Assembly (NCBI RefSeq): GCF_005938655.1
Contig: NZ_VCQT01000027.1
Span: 186,001 to 250,000 of the forward strand
Direction of reading: 5' to 3'
DNA: 64,000 nt
Origin: Alloalcanivorax gelatiniphagus
Lineage (GTDB): Bacteria; Pseudomonadota; Gammaproteobacteria; Pseudomonadales; Alcanivoracaceae
Positions within the stretch are counted from its first letter, which is position 1; each line of letters begins with the position of its first letter. The translations under genes and the position numbers were made by a program. This document shows, in pieces, positions 52,939 through 63,343 of the stretch. Under the pieces are notes generated by a model, which saw only the letters and a program-made list of their open reading frames with translations, was not told the DNA's origin and did not search any database.

Positions 52939-53219
52939 GGATCGACCTCGAAATCGCTCAGTTCCCGGGGGGGCATGTCATGGGTGCACAGGCCGGTGAC
53001 CTCGGCCTGTTCCGGCCCTTCGCGCATCCACGCCATCAGCGCGTCCACCGCCTCCTCGGACCCTTGCAGCCAGGCTTCCACCCGGCCGTCCGGCAGATTG
53101 CGCACCCAACCGGCCACGCCCAGACGGCGGGCCTGCTGCTGGGTACTGGCGCGGTAAAAAACGCCCTGCACCCGCCCCCGGACGGTCACCTGCCGGGCAA
53201 TCACGGAATTATTATTCAT
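52935..53219 (-). CDS. acyP: Acylphosphatase
   Basis: A 94-residue acylphosphatase. Signature [20 protein letters not shown] holds the catalytic Arg, and [20 protein letters not shown] the catalytic Asn. Normal length for the family. It hydrolyses acyl phosphates. The start ATG 53219 overlaps the YihY stop by 8 bp; longer frames enter the YihY gene. Confidence 0.92.
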   Translation of the reverse strand: MNNNSVIARQVTVRGRVQGVFYRASTQQQARRLGVAGWVRNLPDGRVEAWLQGSEEAVDALMAWMREGPEQAEVTGLCTHDMPPRELSDFEVDP

Positions 53220-54516
53220 GTTGTGTTTCGCCATCGTTGGTTGGGGTCTCTTCCACCCGGTTCTCGAACAGGGCTTCCAGATCAAACTCCAGTGGCCGGT
53301 GCAGGCCCCGCCGCGCTTCGTCGCAGCGTTGTTTCAGCGCCGCCTCCCAGGGCTCCTTGCCATGGGCGTTGACGCGCAATTGCTGTTCCGCCGGCCAGGG
53401 CACCATGGCCAGCAGCTGCGCCAGGGTCAGCCGCCGCAGGTCCCGGGTCAGCACATAGCCGCCCTCCTCGGTGCGCTTGATCAGCTTGCAATCCTGCAGC
53501 AGGTTGCGGAACTCATCCCAGTGGGTCACACCGGAGTCGTGCATCACCTGGCGCACCTCGTTGCTGCGCAACACCCGGCCGTGGCGCTGGCGATCCCAGA
53601 ACACCCGCAGCAGACGCAGCAATGCCTGGGTACGCGGCACCTTGCGCCGGTGCTCCTGGAACACCACCAGGGTGCGCACCAGCTCGGCGCCGAGCAGCAC
53701 CAGGATCCAGGAAATATAAATCCATAGCAGGAACAACGGTACCGCCGCGAAGGCGCCGTACACCACCTGGTAATTGGGGGCGTGTTTGATGAACTGGGCG
53801 AACGCCGCCTTGGCCAGTTCGAACAGCAGCGCCGCCACCGCCGCCCCCAACAGCCCCTGCCGGATCGGCACCGAGGTGTTCGGCACCACGATATAAAGCA
53901 ACGCCAGCATGGCGAAGGTAAAGAAGAACGGCAGCACCGACAGCCAGGCGCGTATGCCGCCGAAGTAGGCCACCGTATCGCTGATCAGCGACACCGAGGT
54001 CAGGTAGGAGGAAATGCCCATGCCCGCCCCCAGCAGCAGCGGCCCCAGGGACAGCACCGCCCAGTAGGTCATCATGCTGACCATGCCCTTGCGCGCGTGG
54101 GGCAACCGCCAGATCCGGTTGAGGGCCTGCTCGATGGTGCGCAGCATCAGCACCGAGGTGACCACCAGCATCACCACGCCGGGGCCGGTGAGGTTGGTGG
54201 CCTGCTGGGTAAAGGTGGCCAGGTAGCCGAGGATCTGATTGCCGGCGGACGGCACGAAATACTCGAACGCCCATTTCTGGATCACCATGCCCCGTTCGTT
54301 GAGGGCCGGGATCGAGGCGATCACCGCGAACATCACCGTCATGATCGGCACGATGGCGAACAGCGTGGTATAGGTCAGCGCCGCCGCCGCCGACGGGCAA
54401 CCGTCCTCGACGAACTGGCGGCGCAGCAATTTCAGAAACGCCCAGATCGATTCCAGCCGGGCACGGAATGGAATCAGGGGGGTATCGTCCGAATTGGCGT
54501 TACTTTTCTCGCTCAC
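53212..54516 (-). CDS. YihY/UPF0761-family membrane protein
   Basis: A 434-residue polytopic protein with about six membrane segments ([60 protein letters not shown]) and a soluble C-terminal part of about 140 residues. The family was named ribonuclease BN by mistake and its function is not settled. It heads a three-gene unit with acyP and the hydrolase. In pseudomonads yihY lies opposite arsC-wrbA, as here. Confidence 0.88.
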   Translation of the reverse strand: MSEKSNANSDDTPLIPFRARLESIWAFLKLLRRQFVEDGCPSAAAALTYTTLFAIVPIMTVMFAVIASIPALNERGMVIQKWAFEYFVPSAGNQILGYLATFTQQATNLTGPGVVMLVVTSVLMLRTIEQALNRIWRLPHARKGMVSMMTYWAVLSLGPLLLGAGMGISSYLTSVSLISDTVAYFGGIRAWLSVLPFFFTFAMLALLYIVVPNTSVPIRQGLLGAAVAALLFELAKAAFAQFIKHAPNYQVVYGAFAAVPLFLLWIYISWILVLLGAELVRTLVVFQEHRRKVPRTQALLRLLRVFWDRQRHGRVLRSNEVRQVMHDSGVTHWDEFRNLLQDCKLIKRTEEGGYVLTRDLRRLTLAQLLAMVPWPAEQQLRVNAHGKEPWEAALKQRCDEARRGLHRPLEFDLEALFENRVEETPTNDGETQHE

Positions 54517-54672
54517 GGGTTTCCTTAACTATCGGTTGATCCGATCGCGGCGGCTTGCGCCCCGATCCGGCGCCAGGGTGCCAACGCCGTCGCTACAAAT
54601 TATCCCACGCCTTGCCGGGGGCGGTCGGTGCCGTACAATGCCCTGCATCCTGGCAAACAACGATCCCGATCC

Positions 54673-55026
54673 ATGGCACAGTACACCATCTACCATAATC
54701 CGCGTTGCTCCAAATCCCGCCAGACACTGGCCCTGCTGGAAGAGGCCGGTATCGAACCGCGCGTCATCAAGTATCTGGACACGCCGCCGGACGCCGACAC
54801 CCTGCGCGACCTGGTGCGCAAGCTGGGTCTCTCCAGCGCCCACCAGCTGGTGCGCGAGAAGGAGGCGGAATACCGGGAAGCGGGTCTGACCCCGGACGCC
54901 GATGACGAAAAGGTGATCCAGGCCATGGCGCGTTATCCGAAATTGCTGGAACGTCCGGTGGTGGTCAAGGGCAACCGCGCGGTGCTGGGGCGCCCGCCGG
55001 AAAACGTCCAGGCATTGATCGGGGAG

Positions 55027-55038
<12 letters not shown>
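54673..55038 (+). CDS. Arsenate reductase family protein (ArsC, YfgD-like)
   Basis: A 121-residue ArsC-family protein. The catalytic cysteine is C12 in YTIYHNPRCSKSRQTLALLE, and the ArsC loop is LLERPVVVKGNRAVLGRPPE. Glutaredoxin-linked arsenate reductase is the family activity, but no other ars genes are near. The start at 54673 gives the family N-terminus. The TGA stop lies in a minimal REP element, and the protein ends EDRG from that repeat. Confidence 0.82.
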
Positions 55039-55726
<688 letters not shown>

Positions 55727-55760
55727 CGCATGGAAATCCGGCGGAGCATTAAGGACCACT

Positions 55761-56102
55761 ATGCTGAACGTTATACTGCGGGCCTGTTACGTACTCTTAT
55801 TGCTGCTCGGCATCGCCGCGCAGTTCTGGTTCACCCCACCGAACGCGCCGGTGGCCGCCTCGGTGATCATGGCCCTGGTGTTGTATCTGCCATTGCTGCT
55901 GCTGATGGTGGCGCCGATCACCCTGCATCCCCGCTCGCTCACCTGGCTGTGTTTTCTGCTGCTGTTCTATTTCTGCGGCTATGTGGTGCAGTGCCTGAAC
56001 CCGCCGCCGCAACGCACCTTCGCCATCGTCCAGGTGTCCCTGACCGTGGTGATGTTCGTGGCCGCCATGCAGCTGATCCGCCGGGGCGGCCGTGCGGATT
56101 GA
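55761..56102 (+). CDS. DUF2069 family membrane protein
   Basis: A 113-residue protein with four hydrophobic segments (ILRACYVLLLLLGIAAQFWF; ASVIMALVLYLPLLLLMVAP; LTWLCFLLLFYFCGYVVQCL; AIVQVSLTVVMFVAAMQLI). No function is known for the family. It is placed by its order after wrbA, as in pseudomonads, and overlaps the RDD gene start by 11 bp. Confidence 0.85.
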   Translation: MLNVILRACYVLLLLLGIAAQFWFTPPNAPVAASVIMALVLYLPLLLLMVAPITLHPRSLTWLCFLLLFYFCGYVVQCLNPPPQRTFAIVQVSLTVVMFVAAMQLIRRGGRAD

Positions 56103-56820
56103 CGACCAGCTGCACATCGACACACCGGAAGGCGCGCGGCTGTCCCTGTCCCTGGCCGGGCCGCTGCCCCGGGGGCTGGCCTATGGCATCGACCTGGCCC
56201 TGCGCGGGCTGGTGCTGCTGATCCTGTCGATTCCGCTGATGCTGCTGGGCGGTCACGGCTATGGCCTCTACCTGCTGCTGATGTTTCTGCTGGAATGGTT
56301 CTATCCGGTGTTCTTCGAAATGCTCTGGCAGGGCCGCACCCCCGGCAAACGGGCGTTGAAACTGGCGGTGGTGCACGGCAACGGCGCGCCCCTGACCTTC
56401 AACGGCAGCCTGGTGCGCAACCTGCTGCGCACCGCCGATCTGTTCCCGATCTGCTACCTGACCGGCTTCCTGGTGATGCTGATTTCACCGCGCCAGCAGC
56501 GCCTCGGTGATCTGGCCGCCGATACCCTGGTGATTCATTTGCCGGCGCCGCCCCCGGCCGGCGCCCGGGACCCGGGTGCCGCCGAGGCGCCGGACTGGCC
56601 CCTGGACCGGGAAGACCAGCTGGTGCTGCTGGCCTTCAGCGAGCGGGCACCGGCGCTGTCGGAACAGCGCCGCCAGGAGCTGGCGCGGCTGGCCTTTCCC
56701 GAGCAGCCGGCGCCGGCGGCGCTGGAAAAACTGCGCCGCGTGGCGCGCCATGTCCTCGGTGAACCGGCCGGCCAGGCCAACGGCCAGCCGGAGGAGCAAC
56801 AGCCCGGAGCGCGGCCATGA
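56092..56820 (+). CDS. RDD family membrane protein
   Basis: A 242-residue protein with an RDD domain: three hydrophobic segments after GLAYGIDLALRGLVLLILSI, the RTPGKRALKLAVVHGNG loop and RNLLRTADLFPICYLTGFLV. A cytoplasmic C-terminal tail of about 90 residues follows. GTG at 56092 is used. First of six tightly linked genes (RDD, SpoIIM, DUF4129, DUF4350, MoxR, DUF58), all of which concern the envelope or an AAA+ chaperone. Confidence 0.86.
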   Translation: MRIDDQLHIDTPEGARLSLSLAGPLPRGLAYGIDLALRGLVLLILSIPLMLLGGHGYGLYLLLMFLLEWFYPVFFEMLWQGRTPGKRALKLAVVHGNGAPLTFNGSLVRNLLRTADLFPICYLTGFLVMLISPRQQRLGDLAADTLVIHLPAPPPAGARDPGAAEAPDWPLDREDQLVLLAFSERAPALSEQRRQELARLAFPEQPAPAALEKLRRVARHVLGEPAGQANGQPEEQQPGARP

Positions 56821-57824
56821 GGCAGAGCCAGTTCGAGCAGCGCTACCGGCCGCTCTGGGAGCGTCTGGAAGCCACCCTCAAGACCCTGGAAAAAACCCGC
56901 CGGCCGGGGGACGCCGCCGCCGATTTCGCCGCCGACTATCAGAGCCTGTGCCACCAGTTGGCGCTGGCCCGGGAACGCGGCTACAGTCTGGCCCTGCAGG
57001 GCTATCTCAATGATCTGATGCTGCGCGCCCACCGCCAGCTCTATCGCCACCGGGCACCGCTGCTGCCCCGTCTGGCGGCGTTTTTCGCCACCGGTTTCCC
57101 CCGGGCGGTGCGCCATCAATGGCGCTGGCATCTGATCAGCACCCTGGCGTTCGTGCTGTCGGCACTGCTGGTGTGGGGCATGATCCAGCATGACCCGGAG
57201 CTGGTGCACACCGTGGTGGGCCCGGACCAGGTGGCCGATCTGGAAGAGATGTACCACCCGGACCTGCGCGACGCCGGCGCCCGCGACCGCTCCGACGACG
57301 TGATGATGTTCGGCTACTACATCTACAACAATGTGGGCATCGCCTTCCGCACCTTCGCCGGCGGCCTGCTGTTCGGCGTCGGCGCCCTGCTCGCCATGCT
57401 GTTCAACGGCAGCTTCTTCGGCGCCGCCGCCGCCCACCTGAGCCTGGTGGGCGCCTCCCAGCCGTTCTTTACCTTCGTGATCGCCCACGGCGCCCCGGAG
57501 CTGACCGCCATCTGCCTGGCCGGCGGCGCCGGGCTGCGGCTCGGCTGGGCGGTGCTGGCGCCGGGTTCCTGGAGCCGGGTGGACGCCATGCGCCGGGCCG
57601 CCCGGGAATGCCTGCCGGTGATGTACGGGGTGTTCTTCCTGCTGGTCACCGCCGCCTTTATCGAGGCGTTCTGGTCGTCCCGGGAACTGGACCCGAAGAT
57701 CAAGTACACCGTGGGCGCGATCTGCTGGGCCCTGGTGCTGCTCTACCTGTTTCTGGCCGGCCGCGCCCCACGCGCCGCCGTCACCGCGACCACCGCCAAG
57801 GGGGGCCGCCGTGGATCTGAATAA
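56817..57824 (+). CDS. Stage II sporulation protein M family membrane protein
   Basis: A 335-residue SpoIIM-type membrane protein. A soluble N-terminal third (FEQRYRPLWERLEATLKTLE) precedes several membrane segments (HLISTLAFVLSALLVWGMIQ; TFAGGLLFGVGALLAMLFNG; CLPVMYGVFFLLVTAAFIEA). The organism is not a spore former; the family occurs widely beside MoxR/DUF58 genes. Start overlaps the RDD stop as ATGA; end overlaps the DUF4129 gene by 14 bp. Confidence 0.85.
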   Translation: MRQSQFEQRYRPLWERLEATLKTLEKTRRPGDAAADFAADYQSLCHQLALARERGYSLALQGYLNDLMLRAHRQLYRHRAPLLPRLAAFFATGFPRAVRHQWRWHLISTLAFVLSALLVWGMIQHDPELVHTVVGPDQVADLEEMYHPDLRDAGARDRSDDVMMFGYYIYNNVGIAFRTFAGGLLFGVGALLAMLFNGSFFGAAAAHLSLVGASQPFFTFVIAHGAPELTAICLAGGAGLRLGWAVLAPGSWSRVDAMRRAARECLPVMYGVFFLLVTAAFIEAFWSSRELDPKIKYTVGAICWALVLLYLFLAGRAPRAAVTATTAKGGRRGSE

Positions 57825-59391
57825 AATCAACGCCCGGCTGGCGCCCCGCTCCAGCTGGCAGGCGGTGGACGTGGGTACCCGCCTGTACCGGCGCTGGTGG
57901 CGGCAGGCCTCGCTGGTGTGGCTGGTGTTCACCGCGCTGCCGTTCGCGGCCCTGGCCGGCTACGCCGCCGCCACCCGCAGTGTCTGGCCGCTGCTGGTGT
58001 TCTGGTGGCTCAAGCCGCTGTGGGAGCGGCCGCTGCTGGCCTTCTATGGCCGCGCCCTGTTCGGCGATTACCCGAGCCCGCTGACCCTGCTGCGCCAGTT
58101 TCCGCGCTACGGGCTCAACGGCCTGGCGGCGCAACTGACCTGGCGGCGGTTCAGCCCGTCCCGGGGCTTTCTCACCGGCGTCTGGCAGCTGGAGGGCAGC
58201 CGGGGCGAGCGCGTATCCGGGCGCATCGGAGTGCTGCTGCGCCCGCCGGGCCAGCGCGCCGGCACCCTCACCTTCACCGTGCTCGGTCTGGAACACGCCA
58301 TGACCGTGGCCCTGGTGGTGCTGGCCATGACCCTGGTGCCCTGGCAGTTCAATATGGAATGGAGTGTCTGGTTCCAGGAACAGGGCCACCTGCAATGGGG
58401 CTTCGTCAATCTGGCCTGGTACCTGGTGCTGATGGTCACCGAGCCGCTCTATGTGGCCACCTCCTTCGCCCTTTACCTCAATCAGCGCACCTGGCTGGAA
58501 GGCTGGGACCTGCAATTGGGGCTGACCCGCATCGGCAAACGGCGCCGGCGCGCCGGGCAAGGTGGCGCCGCCCTGCTGGTGCTGTTGGCGCTGTTTGGTG
58601 CCGCGCCGCACCAGGTCGAAGCGCAAGCGCCGGCCGAATCGCGACTAAAGTCGCTCCTACAGGAGCACGGTAGGAGCGACTTCAGTCGCGATAACGACAC
58701 CACCGACCACCCCACCCCCAAACAACAAGCCATCGAACTGCTCGCCTCGGACACCTTCATGCCGTTCGAGGAACGCCAGGACCGGCGTCTGCGCGAATCC
58801 CTGCGCGACGACGACGACCCGGACAACTGGTGGGAGGATCTGCTGCGCCGGCTGCTGGACCAGGAAGCGGACGCCGACGACCGTGATCCGCTGGCGGTGC
58901 CGGACGCGCTGATCACCGGCCTGGGCTACCTGCTGCTGGCGCTGTTGCTGCTGGTGATCGTGCTGATGGTGCGCCGCTATCTGCCCGGCCTGGGCGGCCG
59001 CCAGCCGGACGGCAAGCCGGTGATGCCGGTGCGGGTGGCGGGCCTGGATACCCGCGCGGAAAGCCTGCCCGCGGATCTGGCCCTGGCCCTGGAACAGGAA
59101 CTGGACCGGGGCGACGTGCGCGCCGCCCTGGCCCTGCTGCTGCGCGATGGTCTGGTAACCCTGTTTCAGTACCGGCCGCTGCCACTCACCGCCGGCGCCA
59201 CCGAACAGGATTGCCTGCGCGCCTACCGGAGCGAGCTTGGTGATGCGCCGGTGATCCCCTGGCTGACCACCCTGATCAACGCCTGGACCCGCACCGCCTG
59301 GGCCCACCGCCCCAGTGATCAGCACACCGTGCGCGAGCTGATGGCGCAATGGCGGGCGCTGCGCCCGGCGCTGGCCGGAGGGGCGTCATGA
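57811..59391 (+). CDS. DUF4129-type membrane protein with an in-frame REPIN
   Basis: A 526-residue protein. The N-terminal half is a membrane region (SLVWLVFTALPFAALAGYAA; HAMTVALVVLAMTLVPWQFN). A stretch near residue 276-294 reads SRLKSLLQEHGRSDFSRD, which is the translation of a REPIN. Then follow a charged linker, one membrane helix (ITGLGYLLLALLLLVIVLMV) and a cytoplasmic DUF4129-like tail with RGDVRAALALLLRDGLVTLF. GTG start at 57811. Function in the MoxR/DUF58 operon is unknown. Confidence 0.8.
   Translation: MDLNKINARLAPRSSWQAVDVGTRLYRRWWRQASLVWLVFTALPFAALAGYAAATRSVWPLLVFWWLKPLWERPLLAFYGRALFGDYPSPLTLLRQFPRYGLNGLAAQLTWRRFSPSRGFLTGVWQLEGSRGERVSGRIGVLLRPPGQRAGTLTFTVLGLEHAMTVALVVLAMTLVPWQFNMEWSVWFQEQGHLQWGFVNLAWYLVLMVTEPLYVATSFALYLNQRTWLEGWDLQLGLTRIGKRRRRAGQGGAALLVLLALFGAAPHQVEAQAPAESRLKSLLQEHGRSDFSRDNDTTDHPTPKQQAIELLASDTFMPFEERQDRRLRESLRDDDDPDNWWEDLLRRLLDQEADADDRDPLAVPDALITGLGYLLLALLLLVIVLMVRRYLPGLGGRQPDGKPVMPVRVAGLDTRAESLPADLALALEQELDRGDVRAALALLLRDGLVTLFQYRPLPLTAGATEQDCLRAYRSELGDAPVIPWLTTLINAWTRTAWAHRPSDQHTVRELMAQWRALRPALAGGAS
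58638..58692. repeat. REPIN inside the DUF4129 coding sequence
   Basis: Two A-flavour REPs (CGCGACTAAAGTCGCTCC and CGACTTCAGTCGCGAT) lie head to head in the coding frame. The frame is open through both. Confidence 0.9.
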
Positions 59392-60632
59392 AGCGTTGGA
59401 CGGTGCTGTTCCTGCTTTTCGTGGCGCTGCTGGTGGGCGGCTACTACTGGGCCACCGAACCGGTGCGCTACATGGCGCCGGCCTATCCGGAAGCCGCCGC
59501 CCGGGACCCCTATCTGGCGGCGCGGACCCTGCTGGAAGACTGGCACCACGACACCCGCCGGGTGTTCAGCACCCGCGCCCTGTTCCCCCTGCCGGCGCCG
59601 GACACCACCCTGGTCATGGACCCCTACCGGGGCGACCTGGGCCGCGACCGCATCGACCAGTTGCTGGCCTGGGTGGCCGAGGGCGGCCATCTGGTGGTGG
59701 CCGCCCGGCCGGTGTACGGCGACCAGGACGAGGACCGGGAACGGGCCGATCCGCTGCTGGAACAGGTGGGCATCAGCGCCCGCCGGCTGCCCGCCGAGGA
59801 CCTGGACGACGACCCCATGGCGGAACTGCTGGGCCGCTTCCAGCCCATGGAAAGCCTGTTCCTGGAGTACTGCCTGGGCAACGAGGACGACGAGGACAGC
59901 CAGCGCCAGTGCGAGCGACTGGCCTGCCAGGCCCCGTCCCAGGCAGCGCCGGCGCTGACCCGGGATTTCGATGGCACGCCCCGCCGGCTGCTTATCGACA
60001 ACCAACTGGTGCTCCGCTACCAGGGCGGCGACGGACTGTGGCAAACGGCCCTGGCCGGCAACGACCAGGGGCTCAAGCTGGTGCAGGTGGCCCTGGGCCG
60101 GGGCCAGGTCACCGCCGTGGCGGGCCTGAGCTTCTGGGACAACGATCACCTGCATTATTTCGATCACGCCTGGCTGCTGTCGCTCCTCACCGCCGGCGCC
60201 GGGCCGGTGTGGTTCGTGCAGGGCATCGACATGCCGCCCCTGCCGCTGTGGCTCTGGGAGCATGCCTGGCCGCCGATTCTGGCGCTGGTTCTGGCGCTGG
60301 TGCTGTGGCTGTGGCGGCGCCTGCCGCGCCCGGGCCCGCTGTGGCGGCCGGCGGCGCGGGACACCACCGACTACCTGGGGCACCTGCGCGCCCTGGGCCA
60401 TTTTTACTGGCGCACCGGCCAGGGCGAGACCCTGCTGGCGCCCCTGCGTGACGCCGCCCGGCGGCGCCTGGCGCTACTGCATCCGGACCCGGACCAGGCC
60501 CTGGCGCTGGCCGCCGAACGGCTGGCGCTGCCCGAAAACGACCTGCGCGAGGCCCTGGATGCCTCGCCGGGAGACCGCCCCCGCTGGATTCGCCGGGTGG
60601 CCGTACTGCAACAGATCAGGAGCCGACTATGA
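59388..60632 (+). CDS. DUF4350 family protein
   Basis: A 414-residue protein with an N-terminal membrane helix (WTVLFLLFVALLVGGYYW), a long extracytoplasmic part (VRYMAPAYPEAAARDPYLAA; LLAWVAEGGHLVVAARPVYG) and a second helix (HAWPPILALVLALVLWLW) with a cytoplasmic tail. The DUF4350 fold resembles glutamine-amidotransferase-like domains without catalytic residues, by family knowledge. ATG overlaps the DUF4129 stop by 4 bp and the stop overlaps the MoxR start by 4 bp. Confidence 0.82.
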   Translation: MKRWTVLFLLFVALLVGGYYWATEPVRYMAPAYPEAAARDPYLAARTLLEDWHHDTRRVFSTRALFPLPAPDTTLVMDPYRGDLGRDRIDQLLAWVAEGGHLVVAARPVYGDQDEDRERADPLLEQVGISARRLPAEDLDDDPMAELLGRFQPMESLFLEYCLGNEDDEDSQRQCERLACQAPSQAAPALTRDFDGTPRRLLIDNQLVLRYQGGDGLWQTALAGNDQGLKLVQVALGRGQVTAVAGLSFWDNDHLHYFDHAWLLSLLTAGAGPVWFVQGIDMPPLPLWLWEHAWPPILALVLALVLWLWRRLPRPGPLWRPAARDTTDYLGHLRALGHFYWRTGQGETLLAPLRDAARRRLALLHPDPDQALALAAERLALPENDLREALDASPGDRPRWIRRVAVLQQIRSRL

Positions 60633-61612
60633 CCAGCGACCCGCAGGGTGACATGACTCCGGACCAGGCCACCGCCCTGGCCGGCCGCATCGAAGCGCAA
60701 CTCAACCAGGTACTGATCGGCCAGCCGGCGATCACCCGCCAGGTGATGATCGCCCTGATCACCGGCGGCCATGTGCTGATCGAAGGGGTGCCCGGTCTTG
60801 GCAAGACGCTGCTGGCACGCAGCCTGGCGCGGGTGCTGGAGCTGGATTTCCAGCGTATCCAGTTCACCCCGGACCTGATGCCCTCGGACGTCACCGGCCA
60901 TGTGCTGTTCGACAGCCAGACCGGCGACTTCCGGGTGCGCAAGGGCCCGGCCTTCACCAACCTGCTGCTCGCCGACGAGATCAACCGGGCGCCGGCCAAG
61001 ACCCAGGCGGCGCTGCTGGAAGTGATGCAGGAACGGCGCATCACCATCGAGGGCGAAACCTTCTCCCTGGAGCCACCGTTCGTGGTGCTGGCCACCCAGA
61101 ACCCGCTGGATCAGGAAGGCACCTACCCGCTGCCGGAGGCGGAGCTGGACCGCTTCCTGTTCAAGATTCTGATCGATTACCCGAGCCAGGAAGACGAAAC
61201 ACGGATGGTGGAAATGGTGCTGGACGGCCGCTTGCCGGACAGCCTGGACGCCGCCCAACTGACCCCGGAGGCCAACGCCGAGGCGATCCTGGCCCTGGGC
61301 CGGCAGGCGGACGCGGTGATCATCGACCGCGCCCTGGTGGACTACATCCTGCGGCTGGTACGCGCCACCCGCGACCACCCCAGCCTGGTGCAGGGCGGCG
61401 GCCCGCGGGCCAGCATCGCCCTGGCGCGCACCGCCAAGACCCAGGCCCTGCTGGCCGGCCGCGATTACGTGATTCCCGACGACGTGAAACAGGTGGCGGC
61501 ACCGGTACTGCGCCACCGCCTGCGCCTGGGCGTGGACGCGGACATCGAAGGCCAGACCGTGGAAACGGTGCTCGAACAGCTGCTTGAGCAGGTGGAGGCG
61601 CCGCGCCAATGA
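60629..61612 (+). CDS. MoxR-family AAA+ ATPase
   Basis: A 327-residue AAA+ ATPase. Walker A IEGVPGLGKTLLARSLARVL, Walker B LLADEINRAPAKTQAALLEV, sensor motif VLATQNPLDQEGTYPLPEAE and arginine-finger region ELDRFLFKILIDYP. MoxR ATPases act as chaperones, often on proteins with VWA or DUF58 domains encoded next door. Here DUF58 follows 148 bp downstream, separated by a REP pair. Confidence 0.92.
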   Translation: MTSDPQGDMTPDQATALAGRIEAQLNQVLIGQPAITRQVMIALITGGHVLIEGVPGLGKTLLARSLARVLELDFQRIQFTPDLMPSDVTGHVLFDSQTGDFRVRKGPAFTNLLLADEINRAPAKTQAALLEVMQERRITIEGETFSLEPPFVVLATQNPLDQEGTYPLPEAELDRFLFKILIDYPSQEDETRMVEMVLDGRLPDSLDAAQLTPEANAEAILALGRQADAVIIDRALVDYILRLVRATRDHPSLVQGGGPRASIALARTAKTQALLAGRDYVIPDDVKQVAAPVLRHRLRLGVDADIEGQTVETVLEQLLEQVEAPRQ

Positions 61613-61649
61613 TCGCCGCCCCGCCGATCCCACCCGCGCCACCCCCCCC

Positions 61650-61718
61650 TGTAGGAGCGGCTTCAGCCGCGATCAGGCCCGACGGCCGCCGCCGTTTCGC
61701 GGCTAAAGCCGCTCCTAC
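61650..61718. repeat. Outward-facing REP pair between moxR and the DUF58 gene
   Basis: GTAGGAGCGGCTTCAGCCGC and CGCGGCTAAAGCCGCTCC plus TAC flank a 23-nt linker. It splits the otherwise overlapping operon. Confidence 0.88.
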
Positions 61719-61760
61719 CGGTATTGGCGGCGTCGTTCCCACGGTGCCGGCGGAGGCAGC

Positions 61761-63095
61761 ATGTCGATAATCCCCGGCGGCCGCCTGATCCAGGCCCTGC
61801 TCGCGTGGGCGGTGCTGGGGGTGGCGCCGTTGCTGGCGCGGGCCTGGATGCCGGGGCTGGCGATGCCGGCGTTGCTGGTGTGGGCGCTGCTGGGCGTGTT
61901 GCTGGCACTGTGGGCGCTGGACGACCTGCGACGGTTGCGGCAGCGGCCCACGCCGGCCGCCGAGCGGCGTCTGCCGGCGGCGCTGTCGGTGGGCGTGGCG
62001 CAGACCGTGACCCTGATTCTGGAAACCGGCGGCGTGGCCGAGCGCTGGCTGGTGGCCGACCACCACCCCGCCGACGACATCCACACCGGCCTGCCCCGCA
62101 CCCTGACCCTGGTGCCCGGCCACCAGCGGGTGGAAATCAGCTACCCCTACCGCCCCAGCCGGCGCGGCACCGTGCGCTTCGGGCCCATCGAACTGTGGCT
62201 GCCCTCGCCGCGCGGTTTGTGGCGGGCACGCCGGCGCATCGACGCCGACCGGGCGGTGCCGGTATACCCGGACTTTTCGCCCATCGCCCGCGCCGCCCTG
62301 GCGGTGGACCGCAGCCGCAGCCGCTTCGGCAACCGGGTGCAGCCGCGCCAGGGCGAAGGGCTGGAATTTCACGAACTGCGTGATTACCAGCCCGGCGACA
62401 GCCCGCGCCGCATCGACTGGAAGGCCACCGCCCGGCGGCGCCGGCTGATCACCCGCCATTACCAGGACGAACAGAACCAGACCGTGTGGGTGCTGCTCGA
62501 CGGCGGCCGCCGCATGGCACTGCCGATCGGCGGCCTGACCGCCTTTGACCACGGCCTCAACGCCGCCCTGCTGCTGGCCTGGTCGGCCCTGCGCCAGGGG
62601 GACCGCACCGGCGCCCTGCTGTTCTCCGGCGATCAGCCGCGCTGGCTGGACCCGGTGCATGGCCAGCAGGGCATCCAGAGTCTGCTGCGCGGCTTCCACG
62701 ATGTGCAGCCGGCGGACCGGGCCAGCGACTTCAGCCAGGCCGCCCGGCACTTCCACGGCCGCTGGTCGCGCCGGGCCCTGGTGGTGATCATCAGCCGGGT
62801 GCAGCCGGAGGACGCCGACGACCTGCTCACCGCCGTGCGCCTGCTGGGCCGCCGCCATCTGGTGATGGTGGCGGACATGGAGCTGCCGGAACAGGCGGCC
62901 CTGCGCCAGCGCCCGGTGACGGATCTGGACGACGCCCTGCGGGTGGCCGCCGACGCCCGCGAACACGAACAGCGCCGGGACCTGCACCTGCGCCTGCGCC
63001 ACGCCGGCGCCCATCTGGTGGCCGCCACCCCGGCCACCCTGGCCGAGCGCCTCGGCCACACCTACCAGCAATTGAAGCGCGCCGGGCGGCTTTGA
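61761..63095 (+). CDS. DUF58 domain-containing membrane protein
   Basis: A 444-residue protein with two N-terminal membrane segments (LIQALLAWAVLGVAPLLARA; AMPALLVWALLGVLLALWAL). A beta-sandwich part follows, then the DUF58 motif LRDYQPGDSPRRIDWKATAR and a VWA-like C-terminal half. It is the usual partner of MoxR ATPases. Separate start behind the REP pair, so it may be expressed less than the other operon members. Confidence 0.9.
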   Translation: MSIIPGGRLIQALLAWAVLGVAPLLARAWMPGLAMPALLVWALLGVLLALWALDDLRRLRQRPTPAAERRLPAALSVGVAQTVTLILETGGVAERWLVADHHPADDIHTGLPRTLTLVPGHQRVEISYPYRPSRRGTVRFGPIELWLPSPRGLWRARRRIDADRAVPVYPDFSPIARAALAVDRSRSRFGNRVQPRQGEGLEFHELRDYQPGDSPRRIDWKATARRRRLITRHYQDEQNQTVWVLLDGGRRMALPIGGLTAFDHGLNAALLLAWSALRQGDRTGALLFSGDQPRWLDPVHGQQGIQSLLRGFHDVQPADRASDFSQAARHFHGRWSRRALVVIISRVQPEDADDLLTAVRLLGRRHLVMVADMELPEQAALRQRPVTDLDDALRVAADAREHEQRRDLHLRLRHAGAHLVAATPATLAERLGHTYQQLKRAGRL

Positions 63096-63124
63096 GATCG
63101 CGTCCTACGGAGAGTTTTCTTAAC

Positions 63125-63248
63125 TGTAGGAGCGGCTTCAGCCGCGATGGGGGTGGTGTGGCGGCTGGGGGGATATCGCGACTGAAGTCGCTCCTACAAC
63201 GGGGCAGCGGGTGGCGTTGGGTGTTGTAGGAGCGGCTTTAGCCGCGAT
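63125..63248. repeat. Triple REP cluster
   Basis: Three REPs (B forward, A inverted, B forward) separated by unrelated G-rich linkers, upstream of the BCCT gene. The arrangement equals one and a half units of the two arrays, but the linkers differ. Confidence 0.85.
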
Positions 63249-63343
63249 CCACCGCCCCCGGTTCACGCTTTTCTCACGAACAAGCTGTGTTAGCCTCTGT
63301 GGGTTGCCGCACTCAGGCCCACGGATTTAAGGAGAGCCCCACG

